The notes: a model not told the origin generated them from the sequence alone. Shown: positions 31,441 to 41,748, counted from the first letter of the stretch. The stretch: 50,522 nt of DNA from UBA7359 sp041689615 (GCA_041689615.1 JBDNFW010000027.1:1-50522), one strand, 5' to 3'. Translations and numbers: made by a program.

Positions 31441-34132
31441 TTAGACTGTTCTCAAAGCTCCCGATTTATTCTGATAAAAATTAACAAGCAACTTCTCAAG
31501 TTCAACAATAAAGAATAACCCAGCCGAAACAAGAATAATATTTAACCAGCTTGAAATTGTAATCGGTGCTGTTTTAAATAACTGATGACAAACTGAAGTG
31601 TAAGTAAAAAGTAATTGAAAAATAATAACCGCAACAACACCTATCAAAATTGCTTTATTATCAAACAATCCCTTTATGCTTATAACATTTTCTTTTAAAT
31701 ATCTTGTGTTAAAAATATAAAATATCTCAAAGAACACAATCGTATTTACCGCCACAGTTCTTGCTTCATTGACACTCGCCTGCTGTGCAATTTCATATAT
31801 AAATAGTGCATAGGTGCCCACAGCCATAATCACGGACACTAAAATAATGCGCCATAACAAAGCAAGTTCAATTAAAGCGGAACCAGGAATGCGTGGAGGA
31901 ACTTTCATAGTTCCTTCTTCAACGGGTTCAAAAGCAAGAGTAATTGCAAGCGCAATCGTTGTTATCATATTGATCCAAAGTATATGTAACGGCAATACCG
32001 GTAATAAACCACCCGTAATAATCGCCCAAATAATAACCAGACATTCGCCACCATTAGTCGGCAAAATAAACATAATAGTTTTCTTAAGATTATTAAATAC
32101 CGTTCGCCCTTCTTCGACGGCATTGGCAATGCTGGAGAAGTTATCGTCGGTTACTACCATATCTGCAGCGTCTTTAGAAACTTCAGTGCCGGTAATACCC
32201 ATCGCAATTCCGATGTCTGCCTGTTTTAATGCCGGGGCATCATTAACCCCATCACCCGTTATCGCCACAACTTCACCCTGCTTTTGTAATGTTTGAACCA
32301 AGCGTAATTTGTGTTCAGGCGAGACTCTTGCAAAGACATTAACTCTTTTTGCGACCTGCTCAAATTCTTTATCATCAAGCTTATCCAGTTCAACGCCGGT
32401 ATAAACTTCTTCACCTAAATTCATTTTACTGGCAACGGAACTTGCTGTTAGCGCGTGATCACCGGTAATCATCTTGACGTTAATGCCTGCTTCGCGACAA
32501 GTGACTAAAGCATCTATTGCCTCCTGTCGGACAGGATCTAACATTCCAGTCAATCCCAATAAAGTAAAACTACCCTGCTCAATATCAGAAAAACTTAATA
32601 CTTCATGTTGTTGTGGAACGTTTTTATAAACAATAGCCAAAACTCTTGAACCATCAGAGGCAATCTTTATTGCATGCTCTATCCACTCTTGTTTAACGAA
32701 TTCTTTTTTATCACTACCTTCAAGAGAAACACATAGTTCCTATATCTTTTCCGGCGCTCCTTTCAAAAAAATAAACCATTACCAATATGGTCATGATTTA
32801 GTGTTGCCATGAACTGTTGCTCTGATTCAAATGGGATACTGTCATCGCGAGGATATTTTGCTTTCTCATCTTCATGGACAAGCATTGCTTTTCTTGCCGC
32901 TACCAGTAATGCTGCTTCGGTAGGATCACCATCTATACTCCATTCACCACCTTTGTTTTTTAAAGAAGCTTCATTACATAATAAAGCTGCACGTAATAAA
33001 AAAAGTAAAGCAGGGTAGTTTTCGATATCAGCTTGCTTTTGATCACACGTTATTGATCCTGTTGGGGCATAACCAATCCCATTATTACTAAAATAACATT
33101 CGGAATTTATAATTCGAGTGACCGTCATTTCATTTCGCGTTAGCGTACCAGTCTTATCTGTACAAATAATACGAGTACTTCCCAATGTTTCTACTGCGGG
33201 TAACTTTCTTATAATGGCATTTCTAGAAACCATACGCGTCACACCGATGGCGAGTGTAATAGTCATTATCGCGGGTAATCCTTCAGGGATAGCAGAAACC
33301 GCAATAGCAACAGTAACCATAAAGACATCTATTGCTGGCAACCCGTGTACCAAAGTACCAAAAACATAAACAGCCAGACAACCAACTATAATAATCATCG
33401 TTAATGTTTTACTAAATGAAGCAAGCTGTCGGGTTAATGGCGTTACAACATTTCCAATACCTTGTAACATGCCTGCAATTTTTCCAAGCTCGGTGTTATC
33501 ACCCGTTCCCGTAATAACGCCGAGTCCTTGTCCAGAAGTGACAAACGTGCCACTAAATATCATGTTAGTTTGGTCAGCAACCTCTGCCTTATCTTTTATA
33601 ACATCAATATGTTTATTAACAGGTAAGGATTCGCCAGTAAGAGCTGCTTCATCCACATGCAGCTTTCGTAAACTAAATAATCGTAAATCAGCCGGAATAC
33701 GATCACCCGAACTAATCGTAACCACATCACCTGATACAAGTTCTTCTGCCGGTATTGTTAATTGCCGAGCGTCTCGTATTACCATCGCTTGTAGTGACAA
33801 CATTTTTTTTAACGACGCTAAGGCTGATTCAGCTTTTGATTCTTAAATAAAACCAATTACAGCATTAATAATAACAACGCCAATAATAACACCTGCATCA
33901 ATCCATTCGTTTAATGCAGCGGTAATGCCACCAGCGATAATAAGAATATAAATAAGGAAATTATGAAATTTAAGAAAAAACGTTTTATTGAATTAGAGTT
34001 CTTTTTTTCAGTTATGCAATTGAAACCTTGTTCTTCAAGTCTCTTTTTTGCTTCGTCAGCCGACAGGCCATCTGGTGAACTATGAAGTTCATCAAATATC
34101 GTTGTAATTTCTTTGTGATACCAATTTGCCAT
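31441..34132 (-). pseudogene. P-type (type II, Ca2+-like) cation-transporting ATPase, degraded
   Basis: About 2.7 kb on the minus strand encodes one P-type ATPase in pieces. The N-terminus (ANWYHKEITTIFDELHSSPD) starts near 34132. After KRFF a frameshift occurs at an A6/T6 run (33975-33980); the shifted frame continues FLKFHNFLIYILIIAGGIT but meets a TAA at 33843-33845 (normally Gln in GFIQESKAES). The middle (AALTGESLPVN, phosphorylation ICTDKTGTLTRNEMTV) is lost at an A7/T7 run (32765-32771), then FLKGAPEKI is followed by TAG at 32740-32742, after which VYKNVPQQ and TGDGVNDAPALKQADIGIAMG run to the end. Two frameshifts plus two nonsense codons show real decay. Confidence 0.9.
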
Positions 34133-34206
34133 AAAAAACTCTGTAACCATGACTCATGTTTTTGATTGTAATTTAATATAGACTACAGAGAATAAATGAT
34201 AGTCAT

Positions 34207-34250
34207 TTGATCAGGATCAAGATTAAACTTAACAATAAAGGCACTATATA
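34207..34250 (+). promoter_or_regulatory. FNR/ANR-type box and -10 element ahead of cytochrome gene 34255
   Basis: TTGATCAGGATCAA at 34207-34220 is a perfect FNR box. A TATATA -10 element at 34245-34250 lies 25 bases downstream, so transcription would start at or near the ATG (34255), suggesting a leaderless or nearly leaderless mRNA. Confidence 0.65.
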
Positions 34251-34254
34251 ACGT

Positions 34255-34686
34255 ATGACAAAAAAAATATTCATCTCTCTTTTACTTTTCTTTGCTAGCT
34301 TAACCATCGCGGCAACAGAAGAACCGGATCCAGAACAAGAAAGCATAATGAAACTTCACGTTATCCATAGTAAGAATATTCAGAATATAATGCAGCGTCT
34401 TAGTTTATCGCTTTATGATGAAGAACTGACAATGGATCAAATTAACGAATTATTTGATAGAGCAAGTGAACTACTGCTTTCTGCAAAAAAATTAAATCAG
34501 GCATTGCCGGGAATAGAATTAACTATTCCGGAAAAAAGTATTTTTGAAAATGTAGCCAGACAATTACAAATTGAAGCGAACAATCTAGGCTACATGGCAC
34601 AAAACAATGATAAAGAAGGCGTAAAGATTACTTACGAACGCATACAGAATACCTGTATTGCCTGTCATGAACTTTTTCGTTTTTAA
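34255..34686 (+). CDS. Cytochrome c'/c-556-like periplasmic haem protein
   Basis: A 143-residue protein with a cleavable signal peptide (MTKKIFISLLLFFASLTIAA) and a helical mature part with the haem motif at the extreme end, NTCIACHELFRF (C-x-x-C-H). It is a paralogue of the 19099 protein: both have an E-L-L-x-x-A-x-x-L helix, then the F-x-x-x-A-x-x-L helix and C-terminal C-x-A-C-H-x-L-F-R. The upstream FNR box is perfect and no other gene is co-oriented nearby. Function is probably NO binding or electron transfer under low oxygen, inferred from fold and regulation. Confidence 0.82.
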   Translation: MTKKIFISLLLFFASLTIAATEEPDPEQESIMKLHVIHSKNIQNIMQRLSLSLYDEELTMDQINELFDRASELLLSAKKLNQALPGIELTIPEKSIFENVARQLQIEANNLGYMAQNNDKEGVKITYERIQNTCIACHELFRF

Positions 34687-34703
34687 ATGGAACATAATTA
34701 TTC

Positions 34704-35687
34704 TTAGGGAAGTATTGCCCGTCCTATCGTGTTTGTATCCGCACCGAACCAGATTGCTTTGCTCGATGGATGATAAACCATATGTCGAATACTTCCACCG
34801 CCACTGGGGATGTCAATCTGACTAATAAATGTTTTACTATTTGAATCAGAACCAATTAAACGGTTTGGCTCAAGTCCTGTTTCAACAAACCATAAACGAT
34901 CCTGATCATCAACGATCATACCGTAAGGTCGAGATTCCATTTTACCGGGTAGTCGCCATTCCTGAATTTTTGTTGTTAGATGATTATATTGGCCAAGATA
35001 ACCTTCCTTATAATCGACATACCATACTATATCATCAGAGGTAACAGCCAAACGTCTCGGTAAGGTATTAACACGAGGTAACTCTATCTCTTTTATTTGA
35101 AATGATACTGGATCAACGCTTGCTAATTTATTAGTCCCGAATAAAGCAATCCAGGGTCGATCTTTGGAATCCATCCAAATACCGTAAGGACGTGAACGCG
35201 AAGTAGGAACTTCAACAACCTTCACTGCACCCGTCTTTACAAAAAACTTACCGACATAATTACTTTGTTGTGCAGTAAACCAGATATCACCTTTACTATC
35301 GAAAACCAGTGTATGCGGATCACGTACATCTTTATTCGTCATGGGATATCTTTTTATCTCGCCTGTCGCAGGGTCAAGACGACCGATATATCCACGCGTA
35401 TTACCGGCAGACCAGACGATACCCTGACCATCGATAATTAAATTATGCGGACGTTCATTATCTTCCATATCATATTTTTTGAATTCGCCCGAATCAGGAT
35501 CGAATACCGCAATATAAGCACCAATCTGTCCGCAGAACCAAACCTTACCATCTGGGGCAACAAATGGATCACGTGGACGCGAATCTTCATAAGGCACTTC
35601 CCATTCCTTTATATCGACGCTGACAGTCTCTGCAAACACAATGTTTATAAAGAAAAGACTTAATATAAGAAAATAATTCGCTCGCAT
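34704..35687 (-). CDS. Secreted beta-propeller protein of the Vgb/streptogramin-lyase fold
   Basis: A 327-residue protein with a signal peptide (about residues 1-19) and repeated blades, each carrying a W-(F/Y/S)-(C/T/A)-x-x-x-x-x-I/Y-x-x-x-D-P pattern: VWFCGQIGAYIAVFDPDSGE, VWSAGNTRGYIGRLDPATGE, IWFTAQQSNYVGKF, PWIALFGTNKLASVDPV, VWYVDYKEGYLGQY, LWFVETGLEPNRLI, IWFGADTNTIGRAI. This matches virginiamycin B lyase-type propellers, most of which are not antibiotic lyases. The secreted location and lack of resistance context argue against resistance; substrate unknown. It is convergent with the cytochrome gene. Confidence 0.82.
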   Translation of the reverse strand: MRANYFLILSLFFINIVFAETVSVDIKEWEVPYEDSRPRDPFVAPDGKVWFCGQIGAYIAVFDPDSGEFKKYDMEDNERPHNLIIDGQGIVWSAGNTRGYIGRLDPATGEIKRYPMTNKDVRDPHTLVFDSKGDIWFTAQQSNYVGKFFVKTGAVKVVEVPTSRSRPYGIWMDSKDRPWIALFGTNKLASVDPVSFQIKEIELPRVNTLPRRLAVTSDDIVWYVDYKEGYLGQYNHLTTKIQEWRLPGKMESRPYGMIVDDQDRLWFVETGLEPNRLIGSDSNSKTFISQIDIPSGGGSIRHMVYHPSSKAIWFGADTNTIGRAILP

Positions 35688-35785
35688 GTGTACCTCCTGT
35701 TGTTCTCTATTATAGTCGCTAGCTTTTATTCATTCTAAAATTTGTTCACGTTTCTTTTATTTTGTCTTTCTTTTAAACTGAGCAT

Positions 35786-36643
35786 ATGAATACAGCATTT
35801 CCTCAATCACTGTTATGGGTTTCAGAACCCGTGGCAAAGACATTACTAGATTATTACGACTACCGTCATCCGGAAACCGGAGAAATAATTAAAGGTTATG
35901 ATAAAGCGCATGCTTTAAGAACAGCGAAAATGTGCGCTGTTGTTGCACATTATTTAGGACACGATGAAGAACGTGTTCGTCATTACCAAATTGCCTGTTT
36001 ACTTCATGATATTGGTCGAGCAGGTCTGGATCATGATTTGTTTGGAAAAATATGGACATGGGCTAAAACGCAAAATATTCCAACACGACCGGCAGAATGG
36101 CGTGCAGTCCATCCAGAAACGACGTATGGAAAAGAAACGGAAGCATTCTGGGAACAATACCAATCTCAACTTAAAGAGTTAGGTATACGAACAAATGCAT
36201 GGGCAAAAGAACAAGTTGAAATGCGTCTGGGTTATGCCAGACGTTTAAGTCGTATAATTAAAGATGTCATTCCCGAACTTGAAAATAATAATATTAAATG
36301 GTTGCCGTGGATGGAGACTGTCACCTTATATTATTACTATCCTGAAAAATTGGCTGAAGAACCGGAATGGATTCGTGAACTGGGACAAATACTTGTTGCT
36401 TGCGAACAACTGGAAGCTTATAGCAACCGTGCACGAGGTAGTGATTACTATAATCGTGACGATGAAAGCTTTGCAGATGCCTTTAATTATCTGGATAGTT
36501 TAAAGGAGAAAGGTCAGCTTGGTTCAAAAGTACTTTCTGCCGTTCGATATTTAACAGCAGAAGGACAGTATGACGCTATACTTGAAGAAGCTCGCGGTAA
36601 ACACTTGTCTGAAAAAGACCTGAGTTTTCTTAGAACATTATAA
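35786..36643 (+). CDS. HD-domain phosphohydrolase
   Basis: A 285-residue HD-superfamily protein. Metal ligands: H in DKAHALRTAKMCAVVAHYLG, HD in IACLLHDIGRAGLDHDLFGK, a further His in WRAVHPETTYGKE and D in the later helices. The spacing resembles HD-GYP-like or SpoT-like single HD domains, with a C-terminal extension (FADAFNYLDSLKEKGQLGSK) typical of stand-alone HD proteins that may turn over cyclic dinucleotides or nucleotides. No GYP motif is visible. It precedes yjbQ with 25 bp between, so co-transcription is likely. Confidence 0.8.
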   Translation: MNTAFPQSLLWVSEPVAKTLLDYYDYRHPETGEIIKGYDKAHALRTAKMCAVVAHYLGHDEERVRHYQIACLLHDIGRAGLDHDLFGKIWTWAKTQNIPTRPAEWRAVHPETTYGKETEAFWEQYQSQLKELGIRTNAWAKEQVEMRLGYARRLSRIIKDVIPELENNNIKWLPWMETVTLYYYYPEKLAEEPEWIRELGQILVACEQLEAYSNRARGSDYYNRDDESFADAFNYLDSLKEKGQLGSKVLSAVRYLTAEGQYDAILEEARGKHLSEKDLSFLRTL

Positions 36644-36668
36644 TAATAAGTAGTATCGAGGATAAAAC

Positions 36669-37091
36669 ATGGCAGTAGTAACAAAACTATTTTCACTTAA
36701 GATGCAAGGTCATACAAAAATAGAGAACATCACTGAAAAATGTCAAAGCTTACTAAAAGAAACGGATCTTAGCTCAGGAATTGCCACCTTATTTATTAAA
36801 CACACTACTGCCTCCGTCATGATCTTTGAAGACGAACCCGGTTTACGCGAAGATACCAGGAACATCTGGGATAAGTTAATTCCTGCTGATCCGAAATGGC
36901 AACATAATACGCGTAATAAAGGTGAAGATAACGGACACAGTCATCTACGCGGACAAATTCAGGGACAGTCCTTAACCATTCCGTTTATGAAACAATCTTT
37001 AATGTTAGGTCAATGGCAACAAGTCGTCGTCATCGACTTCGATACTGTCGAAAGAACACGAGACATTGTCATGCAAATTATTGGAGAGTAA
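36669..37091 (+). CDS. yjbQ: YjbQ family protein (UPF0047)
   Basis: A 140-residue protein with the UPF0047/YjbQ pattern: GIATLFIKHTTASVMIFEDE, PGLREDTRNIWDKLIPADPK, HLRGQIQGQSLTIPF and the closing GQWQQVVVIDFDTVERTRDI. The conserved His and the HSHLRGQ motif form a metal site in known structures. Some members have weak thiamine-phosphate synthase activity; the physiological role is unsettled. It lies 25 bp downstream of the HD gene. Confidence 0.92.
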   Translation: MAVVTKLFSLKMQGHTKIENITEKCQSLLKETDLSSGIATLFIKHTTASVMIFEDEPGLREDTRNIWDKLIPADPKWQHNTRNKGEDNGHSHLRGQIQGQSLTIPFMKQSLMLGQWQQVVVIDFDTVERTRDIVMQIIGE

Positions 37092-37114
37092 TAGCTTTAA
37101 AAAATAGCTTAGAG

Positions 37115-37516
37115 TTATTTTAGTTCTATACTATCCACTTCACCTTCAACGTAATACCAACGTCCATCTCTTCTTCGAAATATTGATTTTTCATGTAGCT
37201 TGTTAAGCGAACCATCATCGGTTCTATAATAAGCATTAAACTCGACCATCCCTTGATCTACTTTTTGATCACTGTTCAGTATTTCCAGTTTTACCCATTC
37301 ATGATTTTTTTTAGAAAGCGATGCGGCTGTAAGACCTTTGGAATATTCTGGTGTCCACGTCTTTAATAAATATTCACCATGATTACCCAGAGCATAAGCA
37401 GTATAGCGAGAGCGCATTAATTGTTTTGGTGTTTTAGCGACTTCACTTCCATTTATAAAACGTTCGCAACATTGCTTGAAAGGTTTATTGCTATCGCAAA
37501 AACAATGCTCAGTCAT
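37115..37516 (-). CDS. YchJ family protein with SEC-C zinc motif
   Basis: A 133-residue protein of the YchJ family. N-terminal SEC-C motif CFCDSNKPFKQCCERFINGS (C-x-C-x8-C-C) for zinc, then KTPKQLMRSRYTAYALGNHG and LLKTWTPEYSKG, then an NTF2-like body ending FNAYYRTDDGSLNKLHEKSI and a W-Y-Y-V-E-G terminus. YchJ proteins are abundant and uncharacterised. ATG 37516 is chosen over an upstream GTG. Same strand as the CDF transporter, whose gene ends 23 bp upstream. Confidence 0.9.
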   Translation of the reverse strand: MTEHCFCDSNKPFKQCCERFINGSEVAKTPKQLMRSRYTAYALGNHGEYLLKTWTPEYSKGLTAASLSKKNHEWVKLEILNSDQKVDQGMVEFNAYYRTDDGSLNKLHEKSIFRRRDGRWYYVEGEVDSIELK

Positions 37517-37538
37517 ATGACACACTTATGCTTAAAGA

Positions 37539-38432
37539 TTAAAACGACTTGTTATTATTAAACGGTTCTATATGAATAAATGCATCGCCGACATGAAATT
37601 GCTTTTCAATAAGTTCTTCAACCATATCTGCGATGTGATGTGATTCTTCTGTGGTCATTTCCGCATTAACTGATACAACCATATCAATCGCGATTTCTGG
37701 CCCAATCCAGCGTGAACGAATCCGCCCTACTTTTTTCACACCAAGAATTTCAATTACAGCATCCCTAATATCCTCAGGATCAATCGCGTATTCATCGACA
37801 AGAACCGGAAAGGCACTCTTGAATAAACGATAGGCAAGATAAAACACCAGACCAGCGACACCAAATGCACAAATTCGATCAAGAATAACAAAGCCCATTG
37901 CCGATAATTGCCAACCAACAATAACAACAACCGTGGTTAATACATCGGCAAAGGTATGTGCTGCATCCGCAAGCATAATGCCCGATTTTAAACGTATCGC
38001 CCAATGACGTTGCCAGGTTGCCAAAGCGATATTTACCACTAACACAGAAAGCATGACTGTCAGCTCCCAACCACCACTGACGATCTCGGTCGTTTCTTTT
38101 GTCACGGCATTCCTGGCAATTTCAAACGCAAGTACAGCCAATAAAGTAGCTAAGCCAAATACAGCCATTGTTTCAAATTTTCGATGACCATAAGGGTGTT
38201 CACGATCGGCAGGCAATGCCGAAAGACGGATGACTATCCAGGCAACAATATTATTAGCGACATCGGTTAAGGAATGAATAGCATCGGCCAGAACAGCCAT
38301 CGAACCAGTCGACAATCCAACCAATAATTTTGCCAGTAATACTAGCAGGTTCGCTAATCCTTCAAGAATGATCAGCCGTTGAACCTTTTTATCTCGTTCC
38401 GAGAACATTAATGTCTTTGTTTCATTCGCCAT
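37539..38432 (-). CDS. Cation diffusion facilitator (CDF) transporter
   Basis: A 297-residue metal-proton antiporter. Six transmembrane helices occupy about residues 20-200, with metal-site helices II (LADAIHSLTDVANNIVAWIV) and V (MLADAAHTFADVLTTVVV), whose His-x-x-x-Asp pairs form the metal site. A cytoplasmic ferredoxin-like C-domain follows (GVKKVGRIRSRWIGPEIAID, TTEESHHIADMVEELI). The site's Asp/His combination is typical of the Fe/Zn/Co branch of this family. Expected to export divalent cations. Confidence 0.92.
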   Translation of the reverse strand: MANETKTLMFSERDKKVQRLIILEGLANLLVLLAKLLVGLSTGSMAVLADAIHSLTDVANNIVAWIVIRLSALPADREHPYGHRKFETMAVFGLATLLAVLAFEIARNAVTKETTEIVSGGWELTVMLSVLVVNIALATWQRHWAIRLKSGIMLADAAHTFADVLTTVVVIVGWQLSAMGFVILDRICAFGVAGLVFYLAYRLFKSAFPVLVDEYAIDPEDIRDAVIEILGVKKVGRIRSRWIGPEIAIDMVVSVNAEMTTEESHHIADMVEELIEKQFHVGDAFIHIEPFNNNKSF

Positions 38433-38558
38433 AGTTTATAAACGTAGTACGTTAAACCCTATTGAAGTATGAGAAATGATTTTACACCATATTTATCAAG
38501 CAAAAGCTGATTAAAATGCACAGTCGCGAAAGAATGTTATATATACCATAATTACAGT

Positions 38559-41213
38559 ATGGATAAATCAAAACAAGCTCGCTCAAAAAACAATAAGATT
38601 TACTATTTCGGCAAGACACGCTGTGATGGTAATTCCAAAATGCGTCATCTGCTTGGTGGAAAAGGCGCGGAACTGGCAGAGATGGCACGTACTGGTTTGC
38701 CCATTCCTCCCGGCTTTACAATTTCAACAATTACCTGTGCTGATTTTTTTAAACACGGTGAAAAACTGACGCCGACACTATTAAAAGAAATAGATAAAAA
38801 TATTGAACTACTCAATAAAGAAACCGGCAAAATATTTGGTTCTATAACGAATCCATTATTACTTTCAGTAAGAAGCGGTGCAGCGATCAGTATGCCGGGC
38901 ATGATGGATACTGTTCTTAACCTTGGCTTAAATGACAAAAGCGTAGAAGGCTTGGCTAAAATTTCAGGCAGCAAACGCTTTGCACTGGATGCCTATCGAC
39001 GTTTGATTAACATGTTTGGTGATGTCGTCATGGGAATTGATCACGAACACTTTGAACAAGCTTTCACTAAAATAAAACGAAAGTATAAAGTTAAAAGTGA
39101 TGTTGAACTGAATGAAAATGGTTTGCTTGAATTGATTGAACAATATAAAGCTATTTATAAGAAACACACTAAAAGAATATTCCCGCAAGATCCTGTTAAA
39201 CAACTGACCTTGAGTATCGAGGCTATTTTCCGCAGCTGGAATAACAAACGCGCTGTTACTTATCGACGCATTAACAAAATCGAAGGGCTGTCAGGCACCG
39301 CTGTCAATTTACAAAGTATGGTATTCGGTAATTTAAATAACGATTCAGCATCAGGAGTTGCTTTCACACGTGACCCGAGCAACGGTAAAAATGAATTCTA
39401 TGGTGAATTTCTGATCAACGCACAGGGTGAAGATGTTGTTGCTGGTATACGTACACCGAAACCCGTTTCGGAAATGCAACAATGGCAACCGACCTTATAT
39501 AAAGAACTACTCAAGGTTAAAAACAAACTGGAAAAACATTATCGCGATATTCAGGATATCGAATTCACAATTGAAGATGGAAAATTATTTATCCTGCAGA
39601 CACGCACCGGAAAACGTACCGGTATCGCCGCTGTTAAAATTGCTGTCGATATGGTCAAGGAAAAACTTATCAATAAAAAAACAGCGCTGCTACGTCTTAC
39701 CGCAGAAGATATAACACAATGTTTACTACCTTCGTTTATTGAAAAAGAAAAAAAGAATATTTTAACTAAAGGTCTACCGGCATCTCCCGGCGCTGCAAGC
39801 GGTTTCCCGGTATTTGATGCCGATGAAGCTGTTGCCAGAAAAAGTAAAGGTGAAAAAGTGATACTGGTTAATCGGGAAACCAGTCCCGAAGCAATTCATG
39901 GTATGGAAGCCGCTGAAGGAATATTGACATCAACCGGAGGAACAACCAGTCATGCCGCTGTTGTTGCGCGCGGTTGGGGCAAGTGTTGTATTACCGGCGC
40001 ATCTGAAATTGAAATTAATGAACGTAGTAAAACCATAACCATCAATGGCAAAAAAATAACACGTAAAGACATTATCAGTATCGATGGCAATACCGGCGAA
40101 ATCATGTTGGACGATATACCAAAACAGGCTCATGGTTTTTCAAACGAATTCAAAACGATTATGAATTGGACTGATAAGTTTGGGAAACTTGAAGTGCGTA
40201 CTAATGCTGACACACCAAAAGATGCAAAGCTGGCACGCGAATTTGGTGCCACTGGCATAGGCTTATGTAGAACTGAACATATGTTCTTTGGTGAACAACG
40301 CATATTGGCCATGCGTGAAATGATTCTGGCCGAGGATGAAACACATCGACGCAAGGCATTGAATAAATTATTACCGCATCAACGTAGAGACTTCGAAGGT
40401 TTATTTCGTTCTATGAATAATCTTCCGGTGACCATTCGTTTAATCGATCCGCCCTTACATGAATTTTTGCCACATTACAGCTCCATGCAACAACAACTCG
40501 CCAAAACACTTGGTGTTTCACTTAAACAGTTACAACGTCGAGTTGAACAATTACACGAAAGCAATCCAATGCTCGGACATCGCGGTTGCCGCTTAACTAT
40601 TACTTATCCTGAAATAATGGAGATGCAAGTTACTGCGATAGTGGAAGCAACGATCAATACGCGCAAACGTGGTATCAAAGCAAAACCTGAAATAATGATC
40701 CCACTGGTTGGCATTGATACTGAACTCGAATATCTTCGAACAAAAGTTAAACAAACGATTGAAGATATTAAAAAACGAAAACATTATAGCGGCAAACTCG
40801 ACATCCCTATCGGTACCATGATCGAAATACCGCGCGCTGCTTTAACAGCTGATGCGATCGCAAAACATGCCGACTTCTTTAGTTTCGGTACAAATGACCT
40901 GACACAAATGACACTTGGTTTCAGTCGCGATGACTTTGGTAGTTTTATGCCCGACTATTTAAACAAACATATTTATAAAACCAATCCATTCCAATCTATT
41001 GATGAAACCGGCGTTGGCCAACTGGTCAAAATGTCGGTGAAGCATGGTAGAAAAACCAAACCAAAATTAAAATGTGGTATCTGCGGTGAGCATGGTGGAG
41101 ACCCGGATTCTATTATTTTTTTTGCAAAGGCAGGATTGGACTATGTTTCCTGTTCCCCATTTCGTGTGCCGGTTGCCAGACTTGCAAGCGCACAGGCCGC
41201 ATTAAAGAAATAG
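38559..41213 (+). CDS. ppdK: Pyruvate, phosphate dikinase
   Basis: An 884-residue enzyme interconverting pyruvate, ATP and Pi with PEP, AMP and PPi. It has all three domains: an N-terminal ATP-grasp nucleotide domain (KGAELAEMARTGLPIPPGFT, RSGAAISMPGMMDTVLNLGL), the central swivelling domain with catalytic His in TSTGGTTSHAAVVARGWGK, and a C-terminal PEP-binding barrel (GIGLCRTEHMFFG, HRGCRLTITYPEIMEMQ, FGTNDLTQMTLGFSRDD, CGICGEHGGDPDSI). Length is normal and no lesion is visible. No PPDK regulatory protein gene is adjacent. It is used for PEP regeneration, common in PPi-economising organisms; metabolic direction cannot be read. Confidence 0.95.
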   Translation: MDKSKQARSKNNKIYYFGKTRCDGNSKMRHLLGGKGAELAEMARTGLPIPPGFTISTITCADFFKHGEKLTPTLLKEIDKNIELLNKETGKIFGSITNPLLLSVRSGAAISMPGMMDTVLNLGLNDKSVEGLAKISGSKRFALDAYRRLINMFGDVVMGIDHEHFEQAFTKIKRKYKVKSDVELNENGLLELIEQYKAIYKKHTKRIFPQDPVKQLTLSIEAIFRSWNNKRAVTYRRINKIEGLSGTAVNLQSMVFGNLNNDSASGVAFTRDPSNGKNEFYGEFLINAQGEDVVAGIRTPKPVSEMQQWQPTLYKELLKVKNKLEKHYRDIQDIEFTIEDGKLFILQTRTGKRTGIAAVKIAVDMVKEKLINKKTALLRLTAEDITQCLLPSFIEKEKKNILTKGLPASPGAASGFPVFDADEAVARKSKGEKVILVNRETSPEAIHGMEAAEGILTSTGGTTSHAAVVARGWGKCCITGASEIEINERSKTITINGKKITRKDIISIDGNTGEIMLDDIPKQAHGFSNEFKTIMNWTDKFGKLEVRTNADTPKDAKLAREFGATGIGLCRTEHMFFGEQRILAMREMILAEDETHRRKALNKLLPHQRRDFEGLFRSMNNLPVTIRLIDPPLHEFLPHYSSMQQQLAKTLGVSLKQLQRRVEQLHESNPMLGHRGCRLTITYPEIMEMQVTAIVEATINTRKRGIKAKPEIMIPLVGIDTELEYLRTKVKQTIEDIKKRKHYSGKLDIPIGTMIEIPRAALTADAIAKHADFFSFGTNDLTQMTLGFSRDDFGSFMPDYLNKHIYKTNPFQSIDETGVGQLVKMSVKHGRKTKPKLKCGICGEHGGDPDSIIFFAKAGLDYVSCSPFRVPVARLASAQAALKK

Positions 41214-41228
41214 AATTATATACTTTAG

Positions 41229-41510
41229 TTATTTTTTGCCCGACATCTCTTCAATAAATTTTTTTGCTTCTGCTGTACTGTAACCATAATGCTGTCTTGC
41301 TAAATGAATGGCATCCATGATGTCACCTTTGGTAATACGATTCAAAATCATATCATCCAATTCTTTTCCTTCGAGCTTACCACTTGAATCCGTTTTCATT
41401 TTTATCTCTGCTTCAAGCTGAGTGTAATCAGACAAATATGCCAATGCCTTTTTAATATTTGGTTTAATAGCATTCCAGCGTAGCACCTTTAATAAATTGC
41501 CAGATGACAT
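41229..41510 (-). CDS. Small protein with a ribosomal L7/L12 C-terminal-like domain
   Basis: About 93 residues from MSSGNLLKVLRWNAIKPNIK to IEEMSGKK. The end IMDAIHLARQHYGYSTAEAK resembles the L7/L12 C-domain pattern (A-I-x-x-x-R-x-x-x-G-x-x-x-x-E-A-K), a fold found alone in small uncharacterised proteins. The N-terminal half is helical. No function known. An earlier start to 41555 is possible; 41510 is preferred because its sequence is less hydrophobic and closer to related short proteins. Convergent with ppdK. Confidence 0.5.
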   Translation of the reverse strand: MSSGNLLKVLRWNAIKPNIKKALAYLSDYTQLEAEIKMKTDSSGKLEGKELDDMILNRITKGDIMDAIHLARQHYGYSTAEAKKFIEEMSGKK

Positions 41511-41748
41511 GTCAAAAACACGCGAGCAACAAAGTAAAGAAAATGACAAAAACAATAAAGTCTGCTCGTGAGGACGTACGAAAAACTATTTCATCGTGAA
41601 TGCTATCTGCTACATCCAAAATACTAATCAATCTCATTACACATGAATCTCGTATCAATAATAATTTATCTAACAAAAAGACGCTTGTATATTAGCCCTG
41701 AAACGTATCAAGTACCAAACGCATTTAAATCTTGTTTTAGTGTTTATT

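Noticed and set aside
34704..35687. Antibiotic-resistance virginiamycin B lyase
   Set aside because: Fold matches but the protein is secreted, monocistronic and without resistance context; most propellers of this kind are not lyases.
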